Positions 33,600 to 46,639 of a stretch of 64,000 bases of DNA are shown in pieces; position 1 is the stretch's first letter, and every line of letters starts with the position of its first letter. The notes beneath the pieces were generated by a model. The model did no database searches. It had not been told where the DNA came from and was given only the letters and a program-made list of their open reading frames with translations. The DNA is taken from contig VNWV01000036.1 of assembly GCA_009801085.1 (NCBI GenBank), positions 50,715 to 114,714 of the forward strand, given 5' to 3'. Origin of the DNA: Lasiodiplodia sp. COLG20 (Eukaryota; Ascomycota; Dothideomycetes; Botryosphaeriales; Botryosphaeriaceae). The position numbers were made by a program, and so were the translations under genes.

Positions 33600-35786
33600 A
33601 TGACGCGAGGAACCGGCGTACGACAATACAGAGCGTGCGTCAGGTGCCGAGGGAGGAAGACTCGTTGTGACCTGTGCGTCTCAATATCTTTTCCAACTCA
33701 CAGTAGACACTGACTAGTTCTCAGGCAAAGTTACGGCGAGACTGGGAAACCGCCTTGTGCAAAATGCGTACGTGAAGGAGCGGATTGTGTTCTCGCCGGG
33801 TCAAGGCGGGGCGGCAATTTTGCGCATCTGAGAGGAGATGGAAGCAAGAGGAGACGCCGGCAAGAGACGGAACCAACAACGATGAATCCCTCGCCAGTAA
33901 CACCCTTCCAAAATGAACTACCTTCGCTTGGGCCTTCACCCCGGGACGAGCCTGTTCATGGGAATCTTCAAAATCCCTCCGATGCTTTGCTGATTCTGGC
34001 CCATGCCGCCGAAGACAACGAAGCTGAAAGCATTCAGTCTCCAGAAACAATCAATGAGATGCGATCTTCCAGAGTAAATCAGCCGACACCCGTAAGCCTT
34101 TATGAGGCACGGTCCCATAGCTCTACGGGATACCAGCCCGTCCAGGATGGCTCATTAAGTCCTGAATTACTAGATCATCTACTACGGCAGTCAGTCCCCC
34201 GGTGAATGACTCAATGCTTTATTGCCTTTTACTCACAAGTTTAGCTATTCCGATCATTATCACCCTTTCTTTCCCATCGTGCCGTCCGATGTGTTATCAT
34301 CAAGACGTCTTTCCGACACAATTCGCAATGAGACCTTCCTTCTGACAGCCGTCCTCGTTGTCGCAACCAGGGAACGCCCGGACCTTTCCAATGTCCACAA
34401 AAGTGTATGGAAGTACATGAGGAACCTTATTCTGGATGTAGTCCTTGGAGCGCCCAACATCAGAAATGTTGGTTGCGTGGAAGGGCTCTTATTGCTGGGT
34501 GAATGGACGCCATTTAAGCAAGCGCAGACCGACGATGGTGGAGAAGGAGCCGCATGGTCAATCATTGGCCTCGCAGTCAGACTGGCATATCTTCTACGGC
34601 TGGAAGATACCTCTTTCAAGAGCGATAAAGATACCGACGAGTCAATTCAGCGGAGAAGACTTGCTTGGACGTGTGAGTAACGAAGAAATGTGATTTTGGA
34701 GCGTCATTACTGATCTTCTCAGTTACGTACCTTTCCGACCGTCAAATATCCATTCGAATGGGGCAAGCTTTTTGGTGTAGAGGCCCAAGCCTATCGGCAC
34801 GATTCACTGCAGCAGACTTCCCATCACTCCAACCAAAACGCTCATACGATGAAGACTTCGCTTCAGTACTCCAGGCTCAAGTTGAGCTGACGACCCTATT
34901 CGGAAACGCTCATGACATCCTCTTTCCGTCTAAACAGCGGACGACCGAGCTTATGGTCAGAGGAGACTACAAGAAGTACATTGACGATACGGCAAATGCT
35001 CTAGATGCATGGCAACGTGCATGGGGGAACTTGTCTGTGTCTCAGCCTTTGAAATGCTGCTTAATGTTGATGCATCAATACCTCCGCCTCTATGTTCACG
35101 CATTTGCCTTTCAGGCAGTCCTCTACAGATCGTCGTCGGGTCAGAATGGCGAGGGAAATGCAGGTGCGAGAACAACATTTTGCTTTCCCGAGTCCGCCAT
35201 GGCCAGTCCGGACGCCCGAGGTATCTACGAAGCGGTTGATGCAGCAGAGACTCTCCTCAAGATTGTGGTTGAAGATGTTGACCCCGAAAAGTATCTGAGA
35301 TTCATGCCTGAGCGCTATTATCTGTACGTACTCCCCGTACGCCTTTCTTCGTATCAAGCCACTTACGACACCAGGTACGAAATACACTCTGCCGTATTTC
35401 TTTATAAAGCACATGCAGCAGGAGCCATATCATCAGGGAGATATGCGCAGACAGCATCCTTGATGCGTCGCTTTATATCTCTTTTGACAGCAGCGGCAAC
35501 GGATTCAAACCACATTGCATCGAGATACGCAAAACTGTTAAGTGGGCTCTTCTTCCGCCGTCCAACCGGTCAGGCATCTGGAAGGCAACTTGGTAGCACA
35601 GAAGTGGAGTTACAATCTCAAGCCGACGAGAGCCTGGACACGCTCTCCGCCTTCACACCAAACGCGGGGATGGTCCAGATGCCGCTGTTTGACGGGCTTG
35701 GGTTGCAACAGTTTGATTGTACAGATACGATTGATGGGCTCTTTTCTTTGCCAGCGTTGGGTTCGTGGGACCCGTCATTTTTATGA
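33600..35786 (+). CDS. Zn2Cys6 transcription factor (acu-15-like group)
   Basis: A nuclear regulator of 659 residues from five exons: 33600-33673, 33725-34189, 34245-34672, 34723-35323, 35375-35786. The binuclear cluster is split by the first intron: Cys13, Cys16, Cys23 | Cys36, Cys39, Cys46. The middle has the fungal_trans domain: HYSDHYHPFFPIVP, the segment GLAVRLAYLLRLE, and LSDRQISIRMGQAFWCRGP, which I recall from proteins annotated as acu-15-type activators. The fourth intron is only 51 nt and in frame, so retention would add 17 residues. It is divergent from the PhyH gene and followed by a transporter, a common arrangement of small catabolic clusters. Confidence 0.87.
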
Positions 35787-36513
35787 TAGTCAGATGCACA
35801 CAGAATTCACTGAAAAGTGGAAGCTAAGCTACTCAAATTTACATGTGAGAGATGGAACTGTATACGTAAAATAATTAGTGCTGCCAATCAAAGTGATGAT
35901 AGATGTTGGAAGACCGAAAAGCTCTTAGCTGAAGCGTCCCGAGTAACCTCAAATGCGACAATGCGCCATCACTAAGCTACTGGTAATATTCTCCGGGCTT
36001 GGCAAATATGACATCGGAATGGCATGATCGGCTGTAAAACGAATGGTTCTTCGTCTGTAAGGGTATCAATCTTGTTTTGAATTGATTTCTCATTGTATGT
36101 ACAGATATCCATGATGTGAGCCAAAGAGAGCGTCAGCCATTCCCGAGGAGCTTGTGCGTCACTGAACAACACTACAAAGGCACAACCTCTGTCATTGATG
36201 GATAAACAAGGCTCCACGAACCATGTACAAGCAGTGAACCCACTGTTTCCTGTCTCGGAGCAGATTCCCCATTTCCCCAGATTTTGGAAATGTGGGGAAG
36301 CGGAGGAGCCCTTTGCGGGGTAGACTGAAGATTGGCACGCGGTTCTTCTGTGGCTGCGATAGTCTCGCCAAGTCTTCCGTCTATTGCCGCAAGAGCTAAA
36401 GTACTGGTTATTGTGGCGAGGATGTTATTTATTCTTGAGCATGTTCCATGCTCAACTATGTCAAACAGTCGTACAATCACACCAACTCTCACTACTTGTT
36501 CTTTTCACCCGCG
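35787..36513. other. spacer before the quinate-type transporter
   Basis: No supported gene. Confidence 0.5.
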
Positions 36514-38561
36514 ATGGGGCTCATTCAACGGATTGTTCGAAATGAAGCAGTCCGATCCGATCCACCGGAAATCTACAATGCTCGGGTGCTGTTGATTAGT
36601 CTGGCGGTAGGTGGTCACTATGCCGAACAGACCGGTACGAGGGCACGATCACTGACAGCACTGCGCAGGCGTGTGGAGGTGCACTTCTTTTCGGCATGGA
36701 TATGGGAATTATTGGTGGAGTTCTTACTATGGAGACTTTCAAGAGGTAAGTCCTGGAAGCCAGTGTGCACCGCATTTGTACAGTGTTAAAACTTGTACAC
36801 GATCTGATACAACGGATAGGCAATACGGCCTGACGGACAAGTCGGAAGCAGTTCTGGCAAACTTGTCGTCAAACATTGTATCGGTCATCCAAGCTGGAGC
36901 ATTTGCTGGAGCTCTCTTCTCCACGTGGCTGGCCAATAAGATAGGTAGGAGGCCATCACTCATAGTAGCCTCGGTACTCGTCTTCATCGGTGTCGCATTC
37001 CAAGCTGGTGCGAGCGGCTACATAGAGTTACTATATGTAGGACGGTAGGCTGAGCCCATCTCCACATATATTGCGACTGTAAAATTTAATCAGTCCTCAG
37101 TCTCATTGCCGGCATCGCCATCGGCATAGCCTCCACCGTCAACCCTCTCTACGTTTCCGAAAACGCACCTCGCGGCATCCGCGGCCTCCTCACCGGCCTC
37201 TACCAACTCACCCTCGTTTCTGGCCTTACAGTACGCAAACCCCCTGCACCACTACCACCACCCCACAATATGTTCTCCTGAACTAATCCTTGATCCCCAA
37301 CCCAACAGCTCGCCTTCTGGATCAACTACGGCTCCCTCCAGCACCTCCACGGCCACGTACAATACATCCTCCCCCTCGCCCTGCAAGCCCTCCCCGCCCT
37401 CATCCTCTTCATCGGCATGCTCCTCGCCAACGAATCACCCCGCCACCTCGCCCAAGCGTCCCCCACCCACGCCCTCCGCGTCCTCGCCCAGCTGCGCGGC
37501 CTGCCCGCCGACCACCCCTACGTCCAACACGAGCTCTCCAGCATCGCCGCGCAGCTGGAAGAAGAGCGGGCGCTGGCCGCGGGCGGCGCGTCGGGGTTTG
37601 CGCTGCTGAAGGAAGCGGTGACGGTCAAGAGCTACCGGCGGCGCAGCGTGCTGTGCGTGACGCTGATGATGTGGAGCAACCTGACGGGGACGAACGCGAT
37701 GACGTACTACTCGCCGACGATATTCGCGAGCGTGGGGCTGCGGGGCGCGAGCGTGGGGTTGTTGGCGACGGGGGTGTATGGGATTGTGAAGATGGTGGCG
37801 TGCGCGGTGTTTATCGTGTTTGTGACGGATACGCTGGGGCGGAGGAAGAGTTTGATTTGGACGGGGGTTGCGCAGGTATGTGTGTGCTGTTGCTCTGGAT
37901 GATGAGCTATATGCTGACTCGGATTTTGCTTCTCGCAGGGCCTCGCTCTTTTTTATGTTGGCTTTTACATCCGCTTCGATCCGCCGGTGGCTGGATCGCC
38001 CGTCAGTGCACCCGGATACGTCGCTATTGTCGCGATATACATCTTTGCTGCTGTATACCAGTTTGGCTGGGGATCTGTCGTATGGACTTACTGCTCGGTG
38101 AGTAGTGCCTCTCCGATAGACAAAGGGAAATGAAGCTGATATTGTGCAGGAAATTCCGGCCGCCCGCCTGCGCGCCCTCAACATGGGCATGGCAACAGCA
38201 AGTCAATGGTTGTTCAACTTTGTGGTAGCCAAGGCAACACCTAGCATGTTTGCTACTCTTGGTAAGGGCGGCTTCGGTACCTATTTCTTCTATGGTGGTT
38301 GCTGCTTTGTCATGGTGGTTTATGCATTCCTGTTCGTACCTGAGACAAAGGGTGAGTTCAACGCCGTTCCAAAATTCGTGTCGGAGAAATGCTAATGCCA
38401 CACCTGCAGGGCTGTCTCTAGAACTCATGGATGAGCTTTTCGAGCAGGATTCTGTGCGGCGGAAGTTCGTGCCGAAGCGGAGGATGAGTCAAAGCGGCAG
38501 TGAGCAAACTAGAAATGAGTCAGGGGATAAAGATGCCGTGGAGCATATTGAGACCGTTTGA
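36514..38561 (+). CDS. MFS sugar / quinate-type transporter
   Basis: A 12-helix proton symporter of 534 residues from eight exons (36514-36606, 36669-36745, 36820-37044, 37101-37230, 37309-37875, 37939-38097, 38150-38351, 38410-38561). Marks: [20 protein letters not shown] in helix 1 with the following loop, NKIGRRPSL after helix 2, NESPRHLA before the central loop, [10 protein letters not shown] in helix 7, DTLGRRKS, and [17 protein letters not shown] at the end. The NESPRHLA and [13 protein letters not shown] signatures and N-terminus PPEIYNARV fit the quinate permease branch. Third positions from about 37300 to 37860 are strikingly GC rich. Upstream regulator and dioxygenase may form one catabolic unit with it. 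Confidence 0.88.
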
Positions 38562-38870
38562 GATGGGCTGCAGAGTTTATTGTTGCATTCCCCAAAATAT
38601 GGAGGCATTTCGTCGGGTAGGTGTAACACGCAAAGCCGCGCTGGACCTCCTACATCAACTTGCGTCTTCTTCTTGGATCTGTGTACAAGAAATACATTAT
38701 TCTCCAATTGATGTGTTACATATCATAGTCATATCTTCAAGTTCTATCAGTAAATCAAAGTTACAATGCGAATGAAATACAGCGCAATCAGAATCAGTAC
38801 AAGGACCAAAAAAAAAAAAAAAGAAACAAAGTGAATTACCGCGCTACAGGACCTTATTAGACATGAAACA

Positions 38871-41123
38871 TCATTCTGGAATGACACCGCACACAGAAGC
38901 CTCGTATTTCCGCCTTCTCAACGGACCCTCAGCACCAACAGCCAACCTACCAACCTCACTCTCTGGCATGGCGTCTCCAACAAACCCAGGCGTCCTATCC
39001 AAGACATTTCCTGCGCCACTCCCAATCTTAGCCAGCCCCTCCGTGGACAGAGCCATGGCAGCTCCCAACTTGAGCGTCGCATACGCATCTAACCGTTCCG
39101 TCCAGTGAGGCGTCGACGCGGCAAAGAGCGCCAGAGCAGTCAACAGCAAGAGGAACAGCCCCAGCAAGATGGACCCGACGATGATGCCCGCCAATGGCAT
39201 CACGGGCGCCGTCACATCGATACCCATGTCGATATTGATAGTGTAGGCGGGGTACATGGTGCCTGGGACGGATTTGAGGAGGGTGATCTCGTTGGCCATG
39301 AAGGCGGCCATGCGGAAGGCGGCGCGCATGGTTTCGATGTCGCCGAAGTTGGAAAGCCATGCGCTGCCGACCGTCTCCTGGTCGCCCCGGCTCATGCCGA
39401 GGCAGACGTTGGATGTCCAGGGACGGTAATCCTTGCGGACGGCCTCGATCAGCGGGCCCATCGGGGAGACGTCCTCGCACAAGTCGATGGAATTGTAGTC
39501 GGAGCGCCTGGAGCCGAGGGCGTTGGAGACGTAGGTTCTATAGGCGGGATCCGTCCACGCGTCGAGGAAGGAGTTGTTGCTGAAGAGGGCGGTGTAGATG
39601 TTTGTCAGCGGCCCTTTGTTTGGCACGTCTTCGAGAGTGAGTATGTTCGAGGTGGTCATGTTCCAGTCACGTCCGTCTGGGTCGGGATACGCAGAACTGT
39701 TGGCACGTTAGCACGTGAAACTCTCTGAAGTGGGATGGGGAACGAACTAAAATATATCGGTATCTTCTGGCAAGGTGAATTTCTCAAGGAGCGGGCCCGG
39801 AGTTCCGCCATTGTGATAGCTGGGAAGCTCGAAGTAGCCTACGCTTGTCTGGGCAGAGACTTTCCAGGTGCCCGGAGTAAAGTATGATGAACTAATTTCT
39901 CCAGAGATGTCGAGATAGAACACCTCTTCGAAATCTTGTCGATCCCTGGTTTCATTCTTCAATGGACTCTGCAAGGCTTCGCTGCTAATGCACGTCCGCA
40001 CGCTCCAATACTCGGCGTCTTCCGCATCTGATGCTGCCCAATCGTACCGATATTTGATTAAATCGGCATCACTTTCGTTCGTAAAGCACCCCGATGGTGC
40101 ACTACTTTGAGCAATTAGCTCATAGTCAACACTGGTGTTGAAACGAGGAATCCATGCTCGCTCAAACCCAGTGTTGAACCCAGACGGCATCTGTGCCATA
40201 AAAACAGTACCGTTGTTCCACTGGTCGTCCTGGAAGAAGTCGCTAAAACTTGGGTAAACGGAAAGGATTTTGGCATCTGTTTGGCTTCCGGCACACCAGT
40301 TGTGATTCCCTGTCCCATACCAAAGGTGAGGGTTGCAGTCTGTTTTGGAGAACGAATCCATTGCCTTACGGAGGCGAACAACGTCCAGATTGTGGTAGCC
40401 TCGGTATGAGAACAATTGCGGGATATCGTAGGCCCCGGTTGCACCTCGATCAAGGAATTTAGATCTAGCTTTCGTGGTTGACAGTGGCTCAAGGAATCCT
40501 TGTTGAACGGGCCAGATGGCGAGACCTTTCCAAGCTCTGTCAGTATGTCCAATTCGACAAGGTCCAAAAACAACTTTACCTAAGATGGTGAGGAAGCACC
40601 CAAACCAGAAAAAGCGGCTTCCAAGTCGGCGGTTCTGCGTCGGTACCAGAAAAAAGAGGGGCATGAGTGGACTCATCCAATCTTGGTTCGCAAGTGCCAA
40701 TGTTTGCCGGATGGAGAGCTTCTGCCCGTTTGCACGGTACTGAGCAAAAGAAACGGCAGCATAAGAATAGACGGAGGCAACCGTGGGCAATGTTAGCACA
40801 CCAGCGATTGCGGCCAGGATTTTCGCCGCTCTCAGTTGTTGTGAGGTTTTGGCTGGGTCACGCCATGGCCGAAGAGTATACGGGCTGTCGCTCTTCCATA
40901 AAGACCCACGACCGATGACGCACGCGATAACCCAGGATGAGAGTGATAACGCTGCGTAGCAAATTATGATCAGACCCAGGTACGGCTTGCTTCTTGGTGT
41001 GCGTAATTGAATTGTGTCTTTCCGGTACTGTTCGCTCCTGGCATGCTCGGCTTGTCGGGTGCTGGTCAGTTCATGATAGTCGGGTAGTTGCTCAGTTTCT
41101 GGTTCAGCATTTGGCGCAGGCAT
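38871..41123 (-). CDS. polytopic membrane protein of unknown function
   Basis: A 733-residue protein from exons 39748-41123 and 38871-39696 (51-nt intron, donor GTTCGT, branch GCTAACG, phase 2 closed). The first exon runs into a stop right after the splice site, so splicing is needed. A polar N-terminus (start at MPAPNAEPETEQLPDY) is followed by membrane segments near LGLIIICYAALSLSSW, ILAAIAGVLTLPTVASV and FFWFGCFLTILGKVVF, a lumenal region of about 400 residues with several N-x-S/T sites and cysteines, and a last helix (LAGIIVGSILLGLFLLLLTA). I know of similar unnamed fungal proteins but no function. Dedicated repeats or enzyme motifs are absent. The spacer 38562-38870 to its right neighbour holds only 3' flanks and a poly-A tract. 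Confidence 0.78.
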
Positions 41124-41793
41124 GGTGGAAACAAACGATACTGCCAAAACTCGTACAACAGCGCTTCCACTTCTTTTAATAGAAAACAAATGATATCTCG
41201 AGCAAGCCACGTGGTTGAGGTGGTTCGACAGACTTCTTGGCACTGCTAGGCAGCTTCCTTTCGGAGCGGGGATGCTTCCTTTCTGGGTAATCTTGGCCCC
41301 CATGGCACCTCGCATTGCGGATAACACGGGTCGAGGCCTGAAATATCGTTTTTAGCCACCAGACTCCATAAAAGGCTGTAAAGCCTCCAAACAGACCCAG
41401 GATAGGCTCAAGAAAATTTGGATGTTGATAAAGGAACTAACTGCTTTCAGAGCCTGCGGAACAGCGGATTTATATTGTTAAAAAAAAAAAAAATAAGACT
41501 CCAAACCACAGCACTACAGTTTTTCTACCACCTTAGCACGTATGTGATTATTTATCTGCTAACTATATGCCGCTCTCATTCTCAGTGTCATCACAAATAT
41601 GGGAGTTTTAGAGATTTATGCGTAGTACCACGCAACTGCATAATATTCATCACATACACTGAAATTAAAATTGACCCGGAACTTCCGTCACTGAAGTCAT
41701 TTTGTCCAAGGAACCGGCACGCTCCCCCACAAAGAAATAATGGTCCGTTTTGAAACAAAGGATGGAATTATGGTTTCCTTTTCTGTACCGTGA
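41124..41793. other. spacer between membrane protein and NLR
   Basis: AT-rich in the right half (A13 tract near 41481), no gene seen. Confidence 0.5.
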
Positions 41794-44227
41794 TTATCCT
41801 GTCCAGTTCTTCTTGAAGATGGACCGAGTAAATTGGCGTCGTTCTCCCTTGCTATGGCGAAAACGCCATCGTTTCCACACAGGCTTTTCTTTTACTTTCG
41901 AATCGACATAAAACTGCAACTCTTGGTTTCGAGCAAGGTCAAAGAAGTTCTTCACTTTCCCGTTACCTTTCCACTTTGCAGCCCAGTGCTCACCCGGCTC
42001 ATACCTTCGTGCAGTGACAAGACGATCGAGCTCATCCATGAGACTTATGTCGGACTCATTTTGTGTGTTTCCTCTTTGCTTAACGGTATCAAAGAAGTCC
42101 TGGATCATCGGTTGGACGCACCAAAAGGTATCTGCAAATACATCCGCAGGAATTGCTTTGACCAGGGCGAGATGCAGTCTGCAAAGAGATAGCCGAGGGT
42201 CGAATTCGGGGGCGTACTGCAAAAGCATGTTTTGGACATCTCCGGAGCCGATGAGGAACTCCCGCACAGTTCGGTGAATGAAAGCCACTCTGAAGTTCAG
42301 AAAAGCCGGGGTGCGCCATACTTTGTACGTTCCCTCACTAATGACTTCGAAAAGATCAGAAGTACGGGCATGCAGTCGCTTCCTCATGTCATCGCGAATG
42401 ACCAAAACATTCTGTCTGTTGACTTCTTGGATGTGTTTTGTGACTGCATAGTCTGGATCCTCTCTTTCCATTTCCACAAATTGGTATGCGAGCAGAGGCA
42501 GGGTTTCGTTACTTTGGATGGCAACTCGAAGCATTCTAGCGGAGGATGGTCGGTAAAACGGATCAACGCTTTGAATCATCCTTTCGAATAGTCTTTCGAG
42601 CCCCTCTGGAACAGAGTCGAGGCGTCTTTCAAGCTCGAGCGGGCTATCTCCGTTTTCCAAACCTTTCATGAGACTCCTCACAACAAGGTAGACCCACAAG
42701 AAAATCCCCTGGGCCTTTTCGACAATTTGCGAGGTGAATCTCCCCTGATTGACGACACCGGAAAACCCCTGATACTGGCTCAGCTGTGCTTGAGCGTAAA
42801 TATCCATGTCCGATGCCGTGAGATGTTGCATGAAAATTTTTCTTTGGCTCCCTCTCAGGGTGTCCAGAACGAATGGCCAGGGTCGAGTTGCAAGACACAT
42901 TTTAAGGTTCGGGGCAGTTGAGACAGACATGAAGAGTTCGAGAAGATCCTTGAAGCTACCGTTCTCCTCGGATTCCTCAAATTCATCCAAGCCATCCACA
43001 AAAATGCAGATCTTGACAGGGACGGAATCCTGGTATACAAGAGTCCGGAAAGCATCTACCAGCTCTGCCCGAGTGAAAGGTACCTTGTCTCGGAAATAAG
43101 TACCAACATCCTTCCATTGGCGCGGGAACGCGGTCGGAATCAACTCCGGAACTTCTCTGAGTATCTGGAAGAGCAGAGACCGCAAGAGACCGTCGCTCGT
43201 CTTTTGCTCCGCGGCTCCGTTGTACCAGAAGAAATGGTGAGCCTTGATGAGTTTTATTGTATTGGCCCATCGAGTAAGAGCCGCATCTGTTCCAGAATGT
43301 TGGCATAGGAACTTCATGAGAGTCGACTTTCCGGATCCAGCTTTGCCCGATATCCAAAAGATACCGCCCTCTTGGTTGAGCCAATCCCTGAGGTGAATGT
43401 CGTTATTATTGAATGCCCATTGGAATGTCCGTATATGGGCTTCTCTCAGAGTGTTGAACCGAATGTTGACCGTGAGATAATGCAGGCTCCCGAGAACTAC
43501 TTGCTCTTTTGAAATTAGAGTACCAACATCTCCCAGCTGAGCAATTCTTGCACCAAATGATGGACTATTTTCGCGCTTATCACGAACTTCGCTCATCTCT
43601 TTGATGATGTCTCTCTTCAGATCTTCAAGGCTTTGTATGTGCATGCCAAGCCGCTCACTCTCAATTGCAATCCGATCCAGCTCTTTCAAGAGTCTTGATG
43701 TATCCTTGCTGTGGTTTTATTAGCCGGAAATGTTAATCAATGACTGTGAGTGTCAATCTTTACCTCTGTTTGAAAAGGAATCGTGTATTGAGTTCGTTGC
43801 GCACAGCCTCAAGACGCGTCTGAAGCTCTTTGATCTGACTTTTCTTCATCGAATGTCTCAACGAAAGTTGAAACGCATCCCATCTGAGGTGGTGAGAATC
43901 TTCATGTGTTTTCAGGCTGTTCAGAGCCTGACTCAAGTCCGTCGCAACACCGTGGCATAATTTCGCCAGCTGAGCCAGCCTGTTATCATCTTCGATCGCA
44001 TCTTTTGGTTGACCTTGGGTAGAGACGCTGTACTGGTTGTGCTGAACCACGAGTTGCGAAGAGAGTTGACGAAGGTCTTGAGTAATTTGATCAAGGCTGA
44101 CAACCTCTTGAAGAGTGCCCTCTGGAGATCTGTAGATCTCCACTCCATCCCGGGTAAGCTTTACAGCAAACTCGATGAACTGAAGAATATTGCCAACAAG
44201 GCTGACAGCTGAAAGTGGATCGAGCAT
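41794..44227 (-). CDS. NACHT-type NLR (STAND) protein without C-terminal repeats
   Basis: A fungal NOD-like receptor of 792 residues from exons 43764-44227 and 41794-43708 (55-nt intron, phase 2). I start at MLDPLSAVSLVGNILQF, the usual beginning of the helical N-terminal domain that precedes many fungal NACHT proteins; 17 residues of Thr/Ser-rich upstream frame are excluded. The P-loop GKAGSGKST is at residues 276-284, in the context GGIFWISGKAGSGKSTL, and Walker B is CIFVDGLDEFEE near 391-398. Sensor motifs include LATRPWPFVL. The tail (FIHRTVREFL onwards) has no ankyrin, WD or TPR repeats. Such proteins can be intact short receptors or truncated ones. They act in non-self recognition and programmed cell death in relatives. 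Confidence 0.9.
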
Positions 44228-44685
44228 ACTTGTGGTGGTCGAGCCACAAGAGGTAGTGGTGGTCGTGGGTTTGCGCAAGGCTTGAGTAACTCAAGAAAAC
44301 ACCCGGTCTTGTGTAACGTTGTCATTATTGGATGCTATTTTAAATCTTCTACGGATTAGCTGTTTCGGGGTGTGGCAGGCTCCAGCACAGCACGTGGACT
44401 CGAGATGTGGTGCCCTTTGATTGGTCCATGCGCGTACAGCTTTCTCCCCACAAATTAATGAATTCAGCCGCAAGAAAAAAGTACGAGACGACTGCATCAT
44501 CCGATGAATCGCCCAGTATTTACATTGAGAGAACAAACTCATTAGACTCTGAAACCATAATTTTAACATGTGCACAATGGCTATTACCATCATTTCTTAA
44601 AATTTTATTGAATTGACGCGGAGGGTCGGGTAAGCATAGGAATAAGAAACTATGAATCACCAGGCCTTTCAAGCCGCTCTCAATA
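44228..44685. other. NLR promoter and 3' flank of next gene
   Basis: No gene seen; AT-rich around 44500-44620. Confidence 0.45.
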
Positions 44686-45423
44686 CTAGTTGACCAACTT
44701 ATCCCTCTCCTCAAATTCCTTGACCAACTCCTCTGCCCACCTCCTCTCGTCCTCTTCGCCTTCGTCCAGCATTTCAATCATTCTTTTCCCATTTCTCTGG
44801 TCCGGCTCCTTCCCTTCAGGTTGCATGCTCTCCATCTCAGTAAACTCCGTCCAGCCCATATTACCAATCTGCAGATTCGCGATCACCTCCCCCACCGCCC
44901 CTGGTCTGAAAGTCCACTCATCCCATCCACGCTTGTACGCCTCTCCCACATCCCCGATATCCTGCAACCACATAGCCTCTACAGTCACCATCGTCACACC
45001 TTCGGTCCGCCATTGCGGAGTCTTCGCTATCACCATGTGCCCTCTGTCGAAGAACGCGCCGCCCCAGCCCGGCGACCGCAGGATCACGTCGCGGTGGTAC
45101 GCGACGACCCGCTCGACCGTGGCCTCTTCCTCCCCCAGCCACAGCGGCTTGGGTGCTGGCCGGAGTACGTTGATTGTAGGCCCGTTGGGACCGCCCCAGG
45201 CGCCATTCGCTACGAGGTCCGCGTGGCACGCATGTGCGATGGCCAGGAGCTCGGCGTCGGAGGCGGGGAAGAAGGCGTAGAGCCCGAAGACGCCCTCGAA
45301 GTTGAGATATGGAGAGGCCTCTGGTTGGTCTGGGGGAGGGAGTGGTACGAAATCGTCTATGACTCGAGTGTCCGGCTCGGGGTTGGATGGTGTGGGGGTG
45401 GTTGGTGTCTCTGTTGGCGACAT
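44686..45423 (-). CDS. hypothetical protein, 245 residues
   Basis: A single-exon gene with balanced composition and coding-like third-position bias. I do not recognise the family. It begins with a Thr/Pro-rich tail, then a compact domain containing FEGVFGLYAFFPASDAELL, WGGPNGPTINVL and MVIAKTPQWRTEGVTMVTVE, and ends in a charged, likely coiled helix (EDERRWAEELVKEFEERD). No signal peptide or membrane segment. Soluble cytosolic location is inferred. Confidence 0.68.
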   Translation of the reverse strand: MSPTETPTTPTPSNPEPDTRVIDDFVPLPPPDQPEASPYLNFEGVFGLYAFFPASDAELLAIAHACHADLVANGAWGGPNGPTINVLRPAPKPLWLGEEEATVERVVAYHRDVILRSPGWGGAFFDRGHMVIAKTPQWRTEGVTMVTVEAMWLQDIGDVGEAYKRGWDEWTFRPGAVGEVIANLQIGNMGWTEFTEMESMQPEGKEPDQRNGKRMIEMLDEGEEDERRWAEELVKEFEERDKLVN

Positions 45424-46639
45424 AGTGGTGGGTTTTGTGGTGAAGATGAATGGTTGGAATACTTAAGATTAATAGAAACTTGAGCTGGAGAAATAGAAGC
45501 TGGAATCTCATCAGCAGGATCTCGTTGTCATTATACCTGCGAGATACAATGTTCACTTCATGTTTGTAGGCAACAGAGATGCTCATGACGTAGAAGCATT
45601 GCTGATCATTTCCTGAAAGGTGAATTTCTGCCTTGCGCCAATCCTGTAGTCTGACAGCTCGTACTATGGCGTTCGCACCCGAATGACATAGGTCAGATCA
45701 ACGAGGATCCAAGAAAGGTGACGCATCAAAAAGCTTATTGAAACAACATTTGACGTATAATTCTGTGATAAATGCTACTGGCTAACAACAAAGAGTCGAA
45801 GAGAAACATAAAAAAGGAATTGAGGCCTAGACTGCTCCACATTGGGACTGTTTTGAGGTCTTTATGCCTATCTTAGTGTTGCGAATTCATGTAAATGCTG
45901 TTATTTGGAAAATAATATGAGATGTGGAACAGTTTGTTGACGATAAGGGACTTGATCGAATGAACGCCAGTTTGCCACCGTGTGAGACTACAACGTGATG
46001 ATTGCTCCCTAGCGTAGATAACAGAATGCTTGAAAGCTCTGTAGAAGCTTCTTCCAGGGAAGTTGAAAATGTTCGATCCGCAAATCGGCACACGCTGTAT
46101 CCTAAAATCGGAGATTTCGAGCTGTGCAACTGTAATATGACACTCTCTGATTGCAAGATGTCACTATTGATGGCTTGTGCGAATCTTGATGTAGTGTGAT
46201 AAAGCATATGATGTAATATCTGGAAGTTCCAGAAAACCTCTCAAATGGCCGGTGTATAGAAAGGTGACCGGATCTTCGTGTCGATCCTATCGAACGCTGG
46301 GATGGCCAGCGGGAAGGATGTTGTGTTGACAAGAAAGTAGTCCGTGTTGCGACGGAGATGGATATTAATGATAGTAATAGGTTGCTGAAGGATGACTGGT
46401 CCGAATTTTCGCCCTTCGCAGTGATAGATTTGTTCGGGCCTCGGCTTTCAAAACGCAGGTGCGATGTACTCACCGTACCCGAAGGGTGCGCTGCTCTAGT
46501 GATTCGAGGTGTTCCTCGTCGTCTAGTTCTCTTCATGCTCAATGAGCTTGAGCGGGGGGGCTCCTCGGCACCAAAGTTTGCCATCCAGTAAGGCAAGCTT
46601 GGAGACGCCGAAAGGAATACTTCCTTACAATGAAGGTAG
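45424..46639. other. 1.2-kb spacer, no convincing gene
   Basis: Short frames on both strands (for example 45887-46207 minus, 106 codons) lack family resemblance. AT-richer than the housekeeping region. It could hold decayed coding sequence but I cannot show it. Confidence 0.4.

Noticed and set aside
45887..46207. 106-codon minus-strand frame in the spacer
   Set aside because: No recognisable family or splice-supported partner exon.
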